DNA of 64,000 bases, taken from a bacterium. Its GTDB lineage: Bacteria > Desulfobacterota > Binatia > HRBIN30 > CADEER01. The stretch covers positions 1-64,000 of the forward strand of contig JAUIGL010000007.1 of assembly GCA_030430165.1 (NCBI GenBank), in the 5' to 3' direction. The translations under genes were made by a program, and so were the position numbers. Positions 51,570 to 59,610 of this stretch are shown piece after piece (position 1 is the first letter of the stretch; each line of letters begins with the position of its first letter). Below the pieces are notes generated by a model. The model searched no databases, had not been told where the DNA came from, and worked only from the letters and a program-made list of their open reading frames with translations.

Positions 51570-52352
51570 TCAGGTCGAGCCTGGGCTTTGGGTGGCGCTC
51601 CGTCTGGTTCGAGCCAAGAAATACAAGGCCAAGCACAGGACGACGGCGATCTCGGCGAGCGGTACGCCGACCATTAGTGTCGATTCTCGCGGATGATTGC
51701 GGAAGGTCTCGAGTAGGAGCTTGGTTAACGGGCGAACCGCGACGAAGACCCCGAGCAACATGCCCGGGGCGGCGCCTCGCCATAGTAGCCACAACAAGAT
51801 GGCCAGCAGGAGCAGCGCCGCACCCTGCGAGTAGAACGGCAGGGGGTGCGCCGCCAACGAGAACGCCGCACCTTCTCTGATGACCTCGTCGTTGACCTGC
51901 TCGAAATATGTCTGGCTTCCGGCCGGATAGACGCGACAGAATGGTCCCCACGAGCCGCAGACCTTCCCCACGCAGCAACCGGCGCTGATGCACCCCAAGC
52001 GTCCCACGGCGATGAGGGTGCACGCACCGACCGCCAGCGAATCCCCCACCTCGCGCCAGGGCACCCGCATGGCGACGCACCAGAGCCCCGCCAGCACGGC
52101 TCCAACGAGAAGCCCCAGCGGGAGGCGGAAGCCGTGCTCGAGAACCTCGCCGGGCGTGATCCAGAGGGCCTCCGGAAACGGATATCGCTCGAGGCGCATA
52201 TGCCATTTTGCTCCGACCACGAAGCCGAAGAGCGCCCAAGCGACAGCTGCGGCGCTGCGAACGCTGAGCACCTGCCGCGCGTAGAGGACGGCGATGGCGG
52301 CGAAGATCCCCACCACGCAGCCGAGGCTCCAGAGAACGAAATACGGACGCAT
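51570..52352 (-). CDS. Lgt-like membrane protein (prolipoprotein diacylglyceryl transferase paralogue)
   Basis: A 260-residue membrane protein with about seven helices resembling Lgt. The conserved loop reads GRLGCISAGCCVGK in place of the GRxGNFxNxE of true Lgt, and HPLPFYSQGAALLLLAILL corresponds to the later Lgt HP(S/T)xLYE region. Loss of the usual Asn and Glu and gain of cysteines suggest a paralogue with another function, or one binding a metal or thiol. ATG 52352 gives an N-terminal helix start. Confidence 0.62.
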   Translation of the reverse strand: MRPYFVLWSLGCVVGIFAAIAVLYARQVLSVRSAAAVAWALFGFVVGAKWHMRLERYPFPEALWITPGEVLEHGFRLPLGLLVGAVLAGLWCVAMRVPWREVGDSLAVGACTLIAVGRLGCISAGCCVGKVCGSWGPFCRVYPAGSQTYFEQVNDEVIREGAAFSLAAHPLPFYSQGAALLLLAILLWLLWRGAAPGMLLGVFVAVRPLTKLLLETFRNHPRESTLMVGVPLAEIAVVLCLALYFLARTRRSATQSPGST

Positions 52353-52464
52353 GGGCCGACCCTGAGTAGGGTTACGTTGCCTCAACGACGAGGCAGCGCA
52401 CGACGGCGCGGCAATCGCGCCGCGCACTCACACGGCATCGGAGCATTCTGTGGATCGGGCCGGT

Positions 52465-53673
52465 CTAGGGACAACTCGCGTCGATGTCGATGATGCCGAA
52501 GGTGTCTCCGGCCTGACTGCCGCCGTTCGGGTCACCGCTTCCTTCGTGGCACGTACTGCCGTTGCAAACGCTGTCGCAAACCGTGTTCGCCGCGCCCGCG
52601 TGCGCCGACGTAATGCCGGAGACGTACTCGAGCTGGAAAGCGCCGGTCCCGCAACTGAGCTCCGATTCCCGGATTGCGTTGGCGAACGGAAGCGGTCCCA
52701 CCACCTCGCCACTGAAGACCACACAATCGCCATCGCTCGGCTGGTTGATGACCTCCAGGTGGCTAATCGTGTTGTTGTTCGCCGCGAGCACCGTAGTGCC
52801 GCCGTCGGGAACTTGGTTCTTCAGCTGGATGTGCGTACCGTCGACGACGTTTCCCCAGCAGCTACCGAGAATGCACTGGCCTGGCGGAGGACAGTATCCA
52901 TCGCCGTTGTCGGCTGGATTGCAATCGGCATTCGACGTGCAGGACTTCTCTTGTCCGAGCTGGTTGCCTTTGGCTCCCGCCGTGAATCGCAAGGGTGCGT
53001 CTCGAAACACGTTGCCGCGAATCACGTTGTCGAGGGAGCGATCGACCTTCAGTGTGAGTTGGCCTCCGCTGATGCAGTTGTTCTGAACGAAGTGCGCGTT
53101 CTGCACGCTACTGCATCCTGACTGGGCTTGGATGTAGACCTGCTCTACGGCGTTGTCGTAGACGCTGCTATTCTTGAGCACGTTGCCGTAGCTCTTGTTG
53201 CCGAAGTGCACCCCCTCGTCCCCGTTGTCACGTACGATCAGCAGGTCGAGCGTATTGGACTCGCTGAAGGCGGCGAACTCGACTCCGTACTGCGAGTTGT
53301 CTTCCAGCGTCGCCTCGCTCAAGAGGTTGTTCGTCGACTTGTCGTCGCTGGTCCCCTGGAAACGAACCGCCTTCTCGAAGCCCCGGATGACTACGTCGTA
53401 AACGTACGATGCCTGGGCGCCGTCATAGATCAGGCCGTTGTTCGTGTTGCCTGCGGTCGCCGTGATGACGTGGCCGTTGCCGTAGACCCGAACGTCGTCG
53501 GCACGGATCGTGAGCCCCTTGCCCGAGCAGGTCTCGTTCGCCGTCAGCGTGACCACGGCAGCGTCCGTAGTAATCGTCTGTCCGCACCAAGCTCCTGCAG
53601 CGACGTTGGGTGAGAGAACGCATACAGCCGCAGCGCAGAAAAACGCCAGCGCTCCTTCTCTTCGATCGTCCAT
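52465..53673 (-). CDS. Secreted right-handed beta-helix protein
   Basis: A 402-residue exported protein. The signal peptide is about 1-30 (ending VAAGA). Repeated short strands (NGLIYDGAQASYVYDVVIRG, then FAAFSESNTLDLLIVRDNGD and NVLKNSSVYDNAVEQVYIQA) are typical of parallel beta-helix (NosD/PbH1-like) proteins that bind or cleave polysaccharide. A cysteine-rich loop is present at about 285-330. No catalytic motif is certain. A strong GGAGGGAG ribosome site precedes ATG 53673. Confidence 0.68.
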   Translation of the reverse strand: MDDRREGALAFFCAAAVCVLSPNVAAGAWCGQTITTDAAVVTLTANETCSGKGLTIRADDVRVYGNGHVITATAGNTNNGLIYDGAQASYVYDVVIRGFEKAVRFQGTSDDKSTNNLLSEATLEDNSQYGVEFAAFSESNTLDLLIVRDNGDEGVHFGNKSYGNVLKNSSVYDNAVEQVYIQAQSGCSSVQNAHFVQNNCISGGQLTLKVDRSLDNVIRGNVFRDAPLRFTAGAKGNQLGQEKSCTSNADCNPADNGDGYCPPPGQCILGSCWGNVVDGTHIQLKNQVPDGGTTVLAANNNTISHLEVINQPSDGDCVVFSGEVVGPLPFANAIRESELSCGTGAFQLEYVSGITSAHAGAANTVCDSVCNGSTCHEGSGDPNGGSQAGDTFGIIDIDASCP

Positions 53674-53734
53674 GTCTCCCTCCTTCGATCTCGACCAGCG
53701 TCGAGGACAGCGAGGATTCGCAACCGTGGTACCT

Positions 53735-53746
53735 CCCCTATCGGGG
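53735..53746. promoter_or_regulatory. Inverted repeat upstream of the beta-helix gene
   Basis: CCCC at 53735-53738 and GGGG at 53743-53746 around TATC, extended by TACCT to the left and GCACCT to the right, about 62 bases upstream of the start. Similar TACC...GGTA palindromes serve NarL/LuxR-type regulators. This is suggestive only. The rest of the 53674-54127 gap has no convincing gene. Confidence 0.3.
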
Positions 53747-53794
53747 GCACCTCTAACGAGTAGGGTCAGGATGAGAATGCGATAGCGGAAAGGT

Positions 53795-54121
53795 CTACGC
53801 GTCGTCAACCTTTCGACCCCGTGTGCCGCTTATCTCTGCGTCCGAGAGAGAAAGCGGACGCAGGAAACCTCGCCCGACTACGGAGAATCTGTCTTTCTCG
53901 TCGCGCGAGCACTCGGTCGAGTTACCTGGTGTCCCTTTGTCTACTAAAATTCCAGTCCAAGCCCGCGTGTTTTGTTGCCGTGGGCGGGGGTGTGCGGCTC
54001 TCGCGGATGCGTACATCGCGTGGTGCGGCGGGATTACCGCGAACCTGATCCAGGAGCCGACCACCGAAGCGAGAGACACCCAGGCGATGAGCTCCCACAC
54101 GGATCTGCGATCATCGCCCAT
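53795..54121 (-). CDS. Doubtful small membrane protein downstream of the TOPRIM gene
   Basis: A 108-codon frame starting six bases after the TOPRIM gene. The first 35 residues include a plausible membrane helix (WELIAWVSLASVVGSWIRF), but the remainder is irregular and may be non-coding. If real it would be the third gene of the AAA-TOPRIM operon, possibly a membrane effector. Confidence 0.25.
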   Translation of the reverse strand: MGDDRRSVWELIAWVSLASVVGSWIRFAVIPPHHAMYASARAAHPRPRQQNTRAWTGILVDKGTPGNSTECSRDEKDRFSVVGRGFLRPLSLSDAEISGTRGRKVDDA

Positions 54122-54127
54122 GTGCGT

Positions 54128-54715
54128 TCAACCTGCTTCTAGGAGCCTATGTACCTCGCGCCACATCTTGTCGAACGAACGCGAGTTCTGACGAGCCTCC
54201 GCGAGGTCCATCCGGGATGTTAGAGCAGGCTGGTCGCGAACGGGCTGATACCTCCCGAGTGCTTGCCGTAGTTGTCCCTTCGCGTCTCGCACCTCTTCGG
54301 GTGAGATTGTGACCCGACTAGACACCGTACGGCCAGGGAAAAGCTTGGTCGGGCTGGCGAGAAACCAAGCCTCGTATTCTCTACAAGCGACGACGACTCC
54401 GATTCTCATGTCCGGCCGCTTCCCGAGCGCTCTTTGCAGCAACTCGGGGCCGAGCTGGCAGCCGGGGCTATCGTCCGCGTCGAGGACGACCAGCACAGCA
54501 CCATCTTCGCCGACCTTGCGAGCCGCATAGTCGATGGCCCGTTCCAACTCGCCCGGCTTGACCAACTTGCTCTTCGGGATCCGAAGAACATCGCCGCTGC
54601 GGATATCCGGTACCAGGAGACCCTCCGACTCTGATTGGATTCTGCGAAGCAGAAGAGGGACAGACTCCTTCTCTCCGTGCCCCTCGACGATGCAGGCAAC
54701 TCGTCGTTCCGTCAC
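54128..54715 (-). CDS. DUF4276-type TOPRIM protein, partner of AAA ATPase
   Basis: A 195-residue protein with a TOPRIM-like nuclease core: the glutamate motif is IVEGHGEKESVP (Glu11, Glu15) and the DxD motif is VVLDADDSPG (Asp79, Asp81). It also has VVVACREYEAWFLAS, typical of DUF4276. It overlaps the AAA ATPase by four bases. An ATPase plus separate TOPRIM gene recalls OLD-family and PARIS-type defence pairs, where the TOPRIM protein is the effector nuclease. Use against phage is inference. Confidence 0.75.
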   Translation of the reverse strand: MTERRVACIVEGHGEKESVPLLLRRIQSESEGLLVPDIRSGDVLRIPKSKLVKPGELERAIDYAARKVGEDGAVLVVLDADDSPGCQLGPELLQRALGKRPDMRIGVVVACREYEAWFLASPTKLFPGRTVSSRVTISPEEVRDAKGQLRQALGRYQPVRDQPALTSRMDLAEARQNSRSFDKMWREVHRLLEAG

Positions 54716-55944
54716 GGTGCCAATGAGCCGAACAAGTCGAGTTGATCCGGTTCGAGGCTGCTCGACGAGAGATCGGGTTCGATCTGGGACATCCTGAGTA
54801 ACTCACCGGCCGTGTACAGACGGTCGCGGAGGCTCGACCTCCCGACCTCACTGATCGGCCCGATCGAGGTGACGCCCGATTCAGCCGAGACTGCCAGCAA
54901 CTGGCTGTCCTGGATGTCGTCGTGGTCGAGCAGGTCGGGGCTGTGGCTCGTAACTACGACTTGTGTTCTCGTCGCAGCATCCGCAAGTGCCTCGAATAGC
55001 ACACCGGCGGCGGCAGGGTGGAGAGCGGCCTCAGGTTCTTCGATGCCGATGAGGGGAACCTGGCGCGGCAAGTCTGTCGCCTGCGCCAGCGCGGTGAGTA
55101 TACCTAGAGCGCGTAGCGTCCCATCCGACATTGCGCTGGCGAAGAAGTTCCAGGGGTATTTTGAGCCCTTGACCTGCTGCCGAAACCGGAGTGTCTCTTT
55201 GTTCGCAACGGAATGACGTTGGACATGTTTGACGTCAGGCACGATACGCGACAGGTAGTCACGTACCCCCTCGATGCTCTCGGGAGACTCCGATTCGAGT
55301 CTTCCCAATACACTCGCTAGATTCCTTCCGTCACGTTCAAGAAGTCGCCCCGGATCCGGTGGCTGGACTTCGCGGATTTGTTCGGGACTGAGATTGTAGA
55401 AGCTCATCGACGAAAGGCAGTCGTAGAGCCGCCTGAATTCTTCCGTCCCCGAAAGCGTGACTAGGTAGAGGCGATCGTTCGCTGCCTTTGGCGGTGCGGC
55501 GAGTGACGAACCCTTCACTTCACCGCGTCGCACCACGAAGTATGCTCGGTCTGACGGCGCACCGCCGTGGAGCAAGGGCGGCGGCGGGTAAACTTCACAG
55601 CGTTCTTCCTTGATATCGAAGGCACCGTTCGTCTTTGCCGCGACTTCGAAGGCGTACACAGCTTTTTGGTCGGTCTCGGGCAAGAGGACTTCCAGCCGGA
55701 TGCCGAAATTGTGAGGATGGCCCGTGGATCGACGGCGAACATCGTCGATTCCGCCTCGTTCCCGAATCGCATGATCGAGGGGCGACACGAGACCGTCGGC
55801 AACGAGTCGGAGGGCATCCAAGAAGTTGCTTTTTCCGGAGCCATTCGGGCCGACCAGGAACGTCAGCGCACCGAGCTGCAGATCGCACGCGGCGATGCTC
55901 TTGTAGTTCCTGAGGACCACTCGCTGGACGAATCTCGAGTGCAT
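54712..55944 (-). CDS. AAA/ABC-type ATPase of the RecF/OLD-like class
   Basis: A 410-residue ATPase. It begins with the N-terminal strand FVQRVVLRNYKSIAACDLQL, Walker A GPNGSGKSN (32-40), a signature-like region MSDGTLRALGILTAL, Walker B LIGIEEPEAALHP and the switch histidine TSHSPDLL. This is the SMC/RecF-type head of the AAA_21 family. It overlaps the TOPRIM gene (ATGA). ATG 55944 is preceded by weak ribosome-site sequence. Its codon use appears less G/C-biased than the housekeeping genes, which fits an acquired cassette. Confidence 0.8.
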   Translation of the reverse strand: MHSRFVQRVVLRNYKSIAACDLQLGALTFLVGPNGSGKSNFLDALRLVADGLVSPLDHAIRERGGIDDVRRRSTGHPHNFGIRLEVLLPETDQKAVYAFEVAAKTNGAFDIKEERCEVYPPPPLLHGGAPSDRAYFVVRRGEVKGSSLAAPPKAANDRLYLVTLSGTEEFRRLYDCLSSMSFYNLSPEQIREVQPPDPGRLLERDGRNLASVLGRLESESPESIEGVRDYLSRIVPDVKHVQRHSVANKETLRFRQQVKGSKYPWNFFASAMSDGTLRALGILTALAQATDLPRQVPLIGIEEPEAALHPAAAGVLFEALADAATRTQVVVTSHSPDLLDHDDIQDSQLLAVSAESGVTSIGPISEVGRSSLRDRLYTAGELLRMSQIEPDLSSSSLEPDQLDLFGSLAP

Positions 55945-56039
55945 CGGTTCTTTCGGATACCATAGGGAGGGCCTCGTATACAGCGCGGAGGTTGCGGGCA
56001 ATGTGCTCGAGCCTGCGTGGCTAGAAGGTGACCGTTGTC

Positions 56040-56205
56040 TACGAAGGCGCGCGGCGAGAGCATTCTCCGGCGTTGGTGGCGGAGTGTCGCGAGCGATACG
56101 CAGACATCGGCTGTGGCAAGAATACTCTGCGTACCGACGTGGGCGAGACCGTCGAAGTGCTGGCCGGCCGCTGAGAGTTCGCCGCATGTGCACGTCTGGG
56201 AGCTT
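56040..56205 (+). pseudogene. Degraded fragment of a HAD phosphatase gene
   Basis: The frame from 56058 reads [18 protein letters not shown] then KNTLRTDVGETVEVLAGR and a stop at 56172. This aligns with EEHTLALVAKYRERYAEVG and ENTLYPGVTEAIEELAGR of the intact HAD enzyme at 47438-48088. Nucleotide similarity continues after the stop through GTGCACGTCTGGGAGC. No start or catalytic motif survives, so this is a remnant of a duplicated or transferred copy. Confidence 0.75.
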
Positions 56206-56348
56206 AGATTTTGCCGTGCAGATCCTCATTTGCGACGCTGCGCCGGCCTCGTTCCGGCGTCGGCGTCGGCGTACGGTCGGTGGAGGAAGACGCGTGACAA
56301 GTGCCTCACGCTTGGTTGGTCCCCTGTCTTAGGGTTCCCAGAAATTTT

Positions 56349-56493
56349 TCTCGCGCCAAGACGCCAAGGCGCCAAGGGGGGTACGGCAAACAGGTTTCTC
56401 GGTACTTGGGAAGGCCCGCCGCTGAGGCATCGCCCCTAAACGCCTGCCGTCGTACGACATCTTTTCTTGGCGGCTTGGCGTCTTGGCGCGAGA
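56349..56493. repeat. Inverted-repeat element with CGCCAAG ends
   Basis: The left end TCTCGCGCCAAGACGCCAAG (56349-56368) is inverted at the right end, CTTGGCGTCTTGGCGCGAGA (56474-56493). About 105 bp of non-coding sequence lies between. This looks like a small non-autonomous element or a palindromic repeat. A truncated copy of its right end is at 49543-49584. Together with the HAD fragment it accounts for most of the 55945-56523 gap. Confidence 0.65.
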
Positions 56494-56523
56494 TGATCTT
56501 TTGCTGGTCGCCCCGCGAGCCGA

Positions 56524-56931
56524 TCAGCGGTCGTAGGAGTAGCGGTCGATGGTCGAGCGCATGCGCGCCGACTCGGTGCTCAAGTAGTAGGTCTGCACCA
56601 AGATCGTGACCTTCGGCAGTGCTGCCTGCTCGGCCAGAATCGCGCGCGCGGGTTCCTCGGGTTCGACCAGCTTGCCGAGGGCGTGGCGGCGGATGCGGAA
56701 CCGTTCGAGCGCCTCGCGCGCGGGCTCTGCGAACGCCCGTTCGTCGAGCACCTGGAGCGAGCCGTCCGCCTCGCGAAACGCGGCGACCATGACCGGCGGT
56801 TTCGGCGAGGCGTACATCGCCCAGCCGCCGAGCTTCCACGGGTTGATGTCGTACTGGGCGACCAACGCCCAGTGGGCGAAAGGCCAGAGGCCGGCCCAGA
56901 CGAGCACCAACAGTCGCAGCTTCGATTTCAT
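56524..56931 (-). CDS. Protein of unknown function coupled to HTTM-like gene
   Basis: A 135-residue protein with one N-terminal hydrophobic helix (LRLLVLVWAGLWPFAHWALV) and a soluble remainder containing INPWKLGGWAMYASPKPPVM. ATG 56931 overlaps the stop of the upstream HTTM-like gene. No domain is recognised; the co-translation suggests it works with that membrane protein. Confidence 0.7.
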   Translation of the reverse strand: MKSKLRLLVLVWAGLWPFAHWALVAQYDINPWKLGGWAMYASPKPPVMVAAFREADGSLQVLDERAFAEPAREALERFRIRRHALGKLVEPEEPARAILAEQAALPKVTILVQTYYLSTESARMRSTIDRYSYDR

Positions 56932-57911
56932 AGGATCGTCGGGTCGATCAGCGAGCCGCCCGGCCACAGTCCGAAACTGGCGCCGAGGGCCCAGGCGTAG
57001 AGACAGGCGAGCGCAGGCAGCGCGCGCCGGTTCCACGGGCCGGGCAGGAACAGGATCAGGAGGTTGATGAAGAGCAGCGCGAAGGCGATCTCTCTCGCGC
57101 CGAGTTGGATGACGGCGACGACGGCGATACCGGCCAGAGCCGCTGCGGTTCTCGTTCGCCCGATGAGCAGCAGCGGCGGCAGTGCCATCTCCGCCAGGTA
57201 GATCGCGTTGGACAGGATCGGGATCGCCCAGCCCTGCGGCCGGTAGGGCCCCGAGCCGTTGATCAGCGGATTGTAGCCTTGCAGGCGGGCGATCTCTTCG
57301 CTCGAGAGTGCGAAGGTGAAGAGATCGGCGAAGCGGCCGCCGCGTCCGACCATGAATGCGATGAAGTCGCCGTGAACGTAGTGGCCGTAGAGCACCTTCT
57401 GCAGCCCGGTTTGGAAGAAGATCAGCGCCGTCATCCACATCAGGGTCTGCACGACTCGACCGGCTTCGACGCGATCGTCGGTGTCGAGGCTCGCTAGCGC
57501 CAGCACCGCGAGCAGCTCGACGAAGAAGTGGTTGTCGGTGAGCGGAAAGGTGACGGCGAGCTGGATCGACAGCCCGACCAGCGCCAGGCGCGGTCCGAGA
57601 CGGGCCAGGCGGGGTAGCAGCGACAGGACGAACGCCGCGGTCAGCACCACGGTGGCGAGTTGTAGCGCCGTCGTATCGAGCGCTGCGGCGCCGCGATCGG
57701 GGGCGATGGTCAGCCACAGCCAGCTGCGCGCGGCGCCGTGCATCAGCAGGAAGGTTCGCAGCGCGCCGATCTTGCCTCCGGCGTCGCCGGCCTCGCCGGC
57801 GAGAGCGAGAAAACGGTCGAGCGCTCCCGCCTGCTGCGCCAAGTGGCGGTGCGGCGCTGGCGCGCTCGAGTGCGAGCGTTTCTCTGTCTTCGCGCGGCGC
57901 GCGCGCCCCAT
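56928..57911 (-). CDS. HTTM-like integral membrane protein
   Basis: A 327-residue membrane protein with about eight helices. The helical pattern, TDNHFFVELLAVLALASL, TGLQKVLYGHYVHGD and ILSNAIYLAEMALPPLLLIG recall the HTTM domain of vitamin K-dependent carboxylase-like and DoxX-like proteins. The Lys/His pair in GLQKVLYGHYVHGD resembles that of the carboxylase family, but activity cannot be claimed. ATG 57911 is preferred. It is translationally coupled to the next gene. Confidence 0.6.
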   Translation of the reverse strand: MGRARRAKTEKRSHSSAPAPHRHLAQQAGALDRFLALAGEAGDAGGKIGALRTFLLMHGAARSWLWLTIAPDRGAAALDTTALQLATVVLTAAFVLSLLPRLARLGPRLALVGLSIQLAVTFPLTDNHFFVELLAVLALASLDTDDRVEAGRVVQTLMWMTALIFFQTGLQKVLYGHYVHGDFIAFMVGRGGRFADLFTFALSSEEIARLQGYNPLINGSGPYRPQGWAIPILSNAIYLAEMALPPLLLIGRTRTAAALAGIAVVAVIQLGAREIAFALLFINLLILFLPGPWNRRALPALACLYAWALGASFGLWPGGSLIDPTIL

Positions 57912-58028
57912 GGCCGATCCCCCCGCGCCTTTCTTTACCCGGGCTCGGTGGCGACGCAACGTTCGTGGAAACGGCTACCAGCAATACCCCCTGGTGTTTT
58001 GTATTTTACCTGGGTATATGTCCCGGCC

Positions 58029-58628
58029 ATGATCAAGACGGACGAATCACGAATCTTTGCCTTTCGCGGCACCGAGCGGGTCGCGGCGGGAGACAGTGCG
58101 GAAGTGGCGGTCGCCCTGCATCGGCTTTTCGGGGCGGGCGAGAGCGAGCTGGTTCTGGTGTTCGACGCCGAGGGGCGTCAGCTCGATCTCGACTTGAGCG
58201 GCTCGTTGGCGGATGTTCGCCGGCGCTTCGGCGCCGGCGAACCAGGGAGCGAGGAGGGGACCGCGCCGAAACGCCGCGGCAGGCCGAGGCTGGGCGTGGT
58301 CGGTCGCGAGGTGACCTTGTTGCCGCGTCACTGGCAGTGGCTGGAAAGCCAGCGTGGCGGTCCGTCGGCCACCCTGCGTCGCCTGGTCGACGAGGCGCGC
58401 GAGACGCATCGCGAGCGCGACCGGGTGCACCGGGCGCAGGATGCCATCAACCGTTTCCTGTCGAGCCTAGGCGGCGACCTGCCCGGATACGAGGAGGCGA
58501 CGCGGGCGCTCTACCGCGGCGAGCGCGAGCGCTTCGAAGCGGAGATCTCGGGCTGGCCGCGCGACCTGCGGGCGCAAGTCGCCGTCTGGCTCGAAGACGC
58601 CTTCGCGGCGGCCGCCGACGACGCATAG
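58029..58628 (+). CDS. DUF2239 family protein
   Basis: A 199-residue soluble protein of the DUF2239 family. Visible hallmarks are VLVFDAEGRQLDLDLSGS, RRGRPRLGVVGREVTLLPRH, GGPSATLRRLVDEAR and INRFLSSLGGDLPGYEEATR. Function is not established. The RPRLG segment resembles an AT-hook-like basic motif. A short AT-rich region with an ATACCC...GGGTAT inverted repeat (57984 to 58016) directly upstream may hold its promoter. Confidence 0.82.
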   Translation: MIKTDESRIFAFRGTERVAAGDSAEVAVALHRLFGAGESELVLVFDAEGRQLDLDLSGSLADVRRRFGAGEPGSEEGTAPKRRGRPRLGVVGREVTLLPRHWQWLESQRGGPSATLRRLVDEARETHRERDRVHRAQDAINRFLSSLGGDLPGYEEATRALYRGERERFEAEISGWPRDLRAQVAVWLEDAFAAAADDA

Positions 58629-58777
58629 CCTCGAAAAAGGATCGATCGCCGCGCGCAAGCCCGTCGAATGGCGAGTCGCGCCAGCGACCACCACCCTTTG
58701 CCTTTGCCCGTGCCGATGCCTCTGCCTACGAGCGGCTCCGTCCTCCGAAGCTCACAGAGCGTAGGGGGAAGCGAGTT

Positions 58778-59527
58778 TCAGTAGTCGATCGTAGCCGATT
58801 GCTTGCCGCGCGGCTCCAGCTTTACCGTGACCTCGCGCTCGCCGAGGGTCTCGTGCCAGGTGGCGACGACGTACTCGCCGGGCGGCACGTTGGTGAGCTG
58901 CACTTCTCCGTTCTTGCCGGTGACTCCGAAGTACGGGTTCGGCAGCACCGAGACGTAGGCGCTCATCCACGGGTGCACGTCGCAGCCGACCCGGATGCCG
59001 ATCTCGGACTTGTCGAAGTACACGGTGCGGGTCGACTTCGGGCGGCTCATCATGAAGTTCCAGCTGCTGACCTTCTCCGGTCGCCCGCGCACGTTGTGTG
59101 CCTCCGGGTCGCTGTTGAGGAACTCGAGCGGCTGCCCGACCATCATTGCCGACACCCGCGGATGGTAGAGGCAGCCGCGCTGGTCGATCACCAGCGGCTC
59201 GGTCGGATGCTGGAAGGCGCGATCGCCCAGCCCGCTCTTGATGTACACTACCGCGTTGGCGAGCCGGCCGTCGTCGACTTGAACCGGTCGGTCGTAGACC
59301 GGCTCGTCGTGCAGCTCGGCGCATTTGCCGGATGCCCGCATGTTGATCTCGACCGGCTCGGGGACCTCGCCCGCGTAGCGCACGCGGATCGCGATCGAGC
59401 CAGCGGTCGCGCTGTCGACCGGAGTCACCACCGGCTGCGGCGGCGGCCCCGACGAATCCGAGCATGCGCTCAGAAGCAGACCGCAGAGCGCGGCCGGCAG
59501 AAGAAACTTTGCTTTGTTTGCGAACAC
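58778..59527 (-). CDS. Cupredoxin-like lipoprotein
   Basis: A 249-residue lipoprotein with lipobox LLSAC. The mature protein has a beta-sandwich region with candidate type 1 copper ligands: His in NSDPEAHNVR and Cys, His and Met in GCDVHPWMSA, in the usual cupredoxin order. After this, a carboxypeptidase-regulatory-like segment (VTGKNGEVQLTNVPPGEY) follows. It starts with GTG 59527, preceded by GAGGAG. Probable periplasmic electron carrier or copper-binding protein; partners are unknown. Confidence 0.75.
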   Translation of the reverse strand: MFANKAKFLLPAALCGLLLSACSDSSGPPPQPVVTPVDSATAGSIAIRVRYAGEVPEPVEINMRASGKCAELHDEPVYDRPVQVDDGRLANAVVYIKSGLGDRAFQHPTEPLVIDQRGCLYHPRVSAMMVGQPLEFLNSDPEAHNVRGRPEKVSSWNFMMSRPKSTRTVYFDKSEIGIRVGCDVHPWMSAYVSVLPNPYFGVTGKNGEVQLTNVPPGEYVVATWHETLGEREVTVKLEPRGKQSATIDY

Positions 59528-59610
59528 GGATCGAGCTCCTCTCGGCGCGCCGCTCGCCTCGGTCTACCCGCTCTGTCGGCGCGACGCTGACGGTTCTATA
59601 GTCTATTCGG

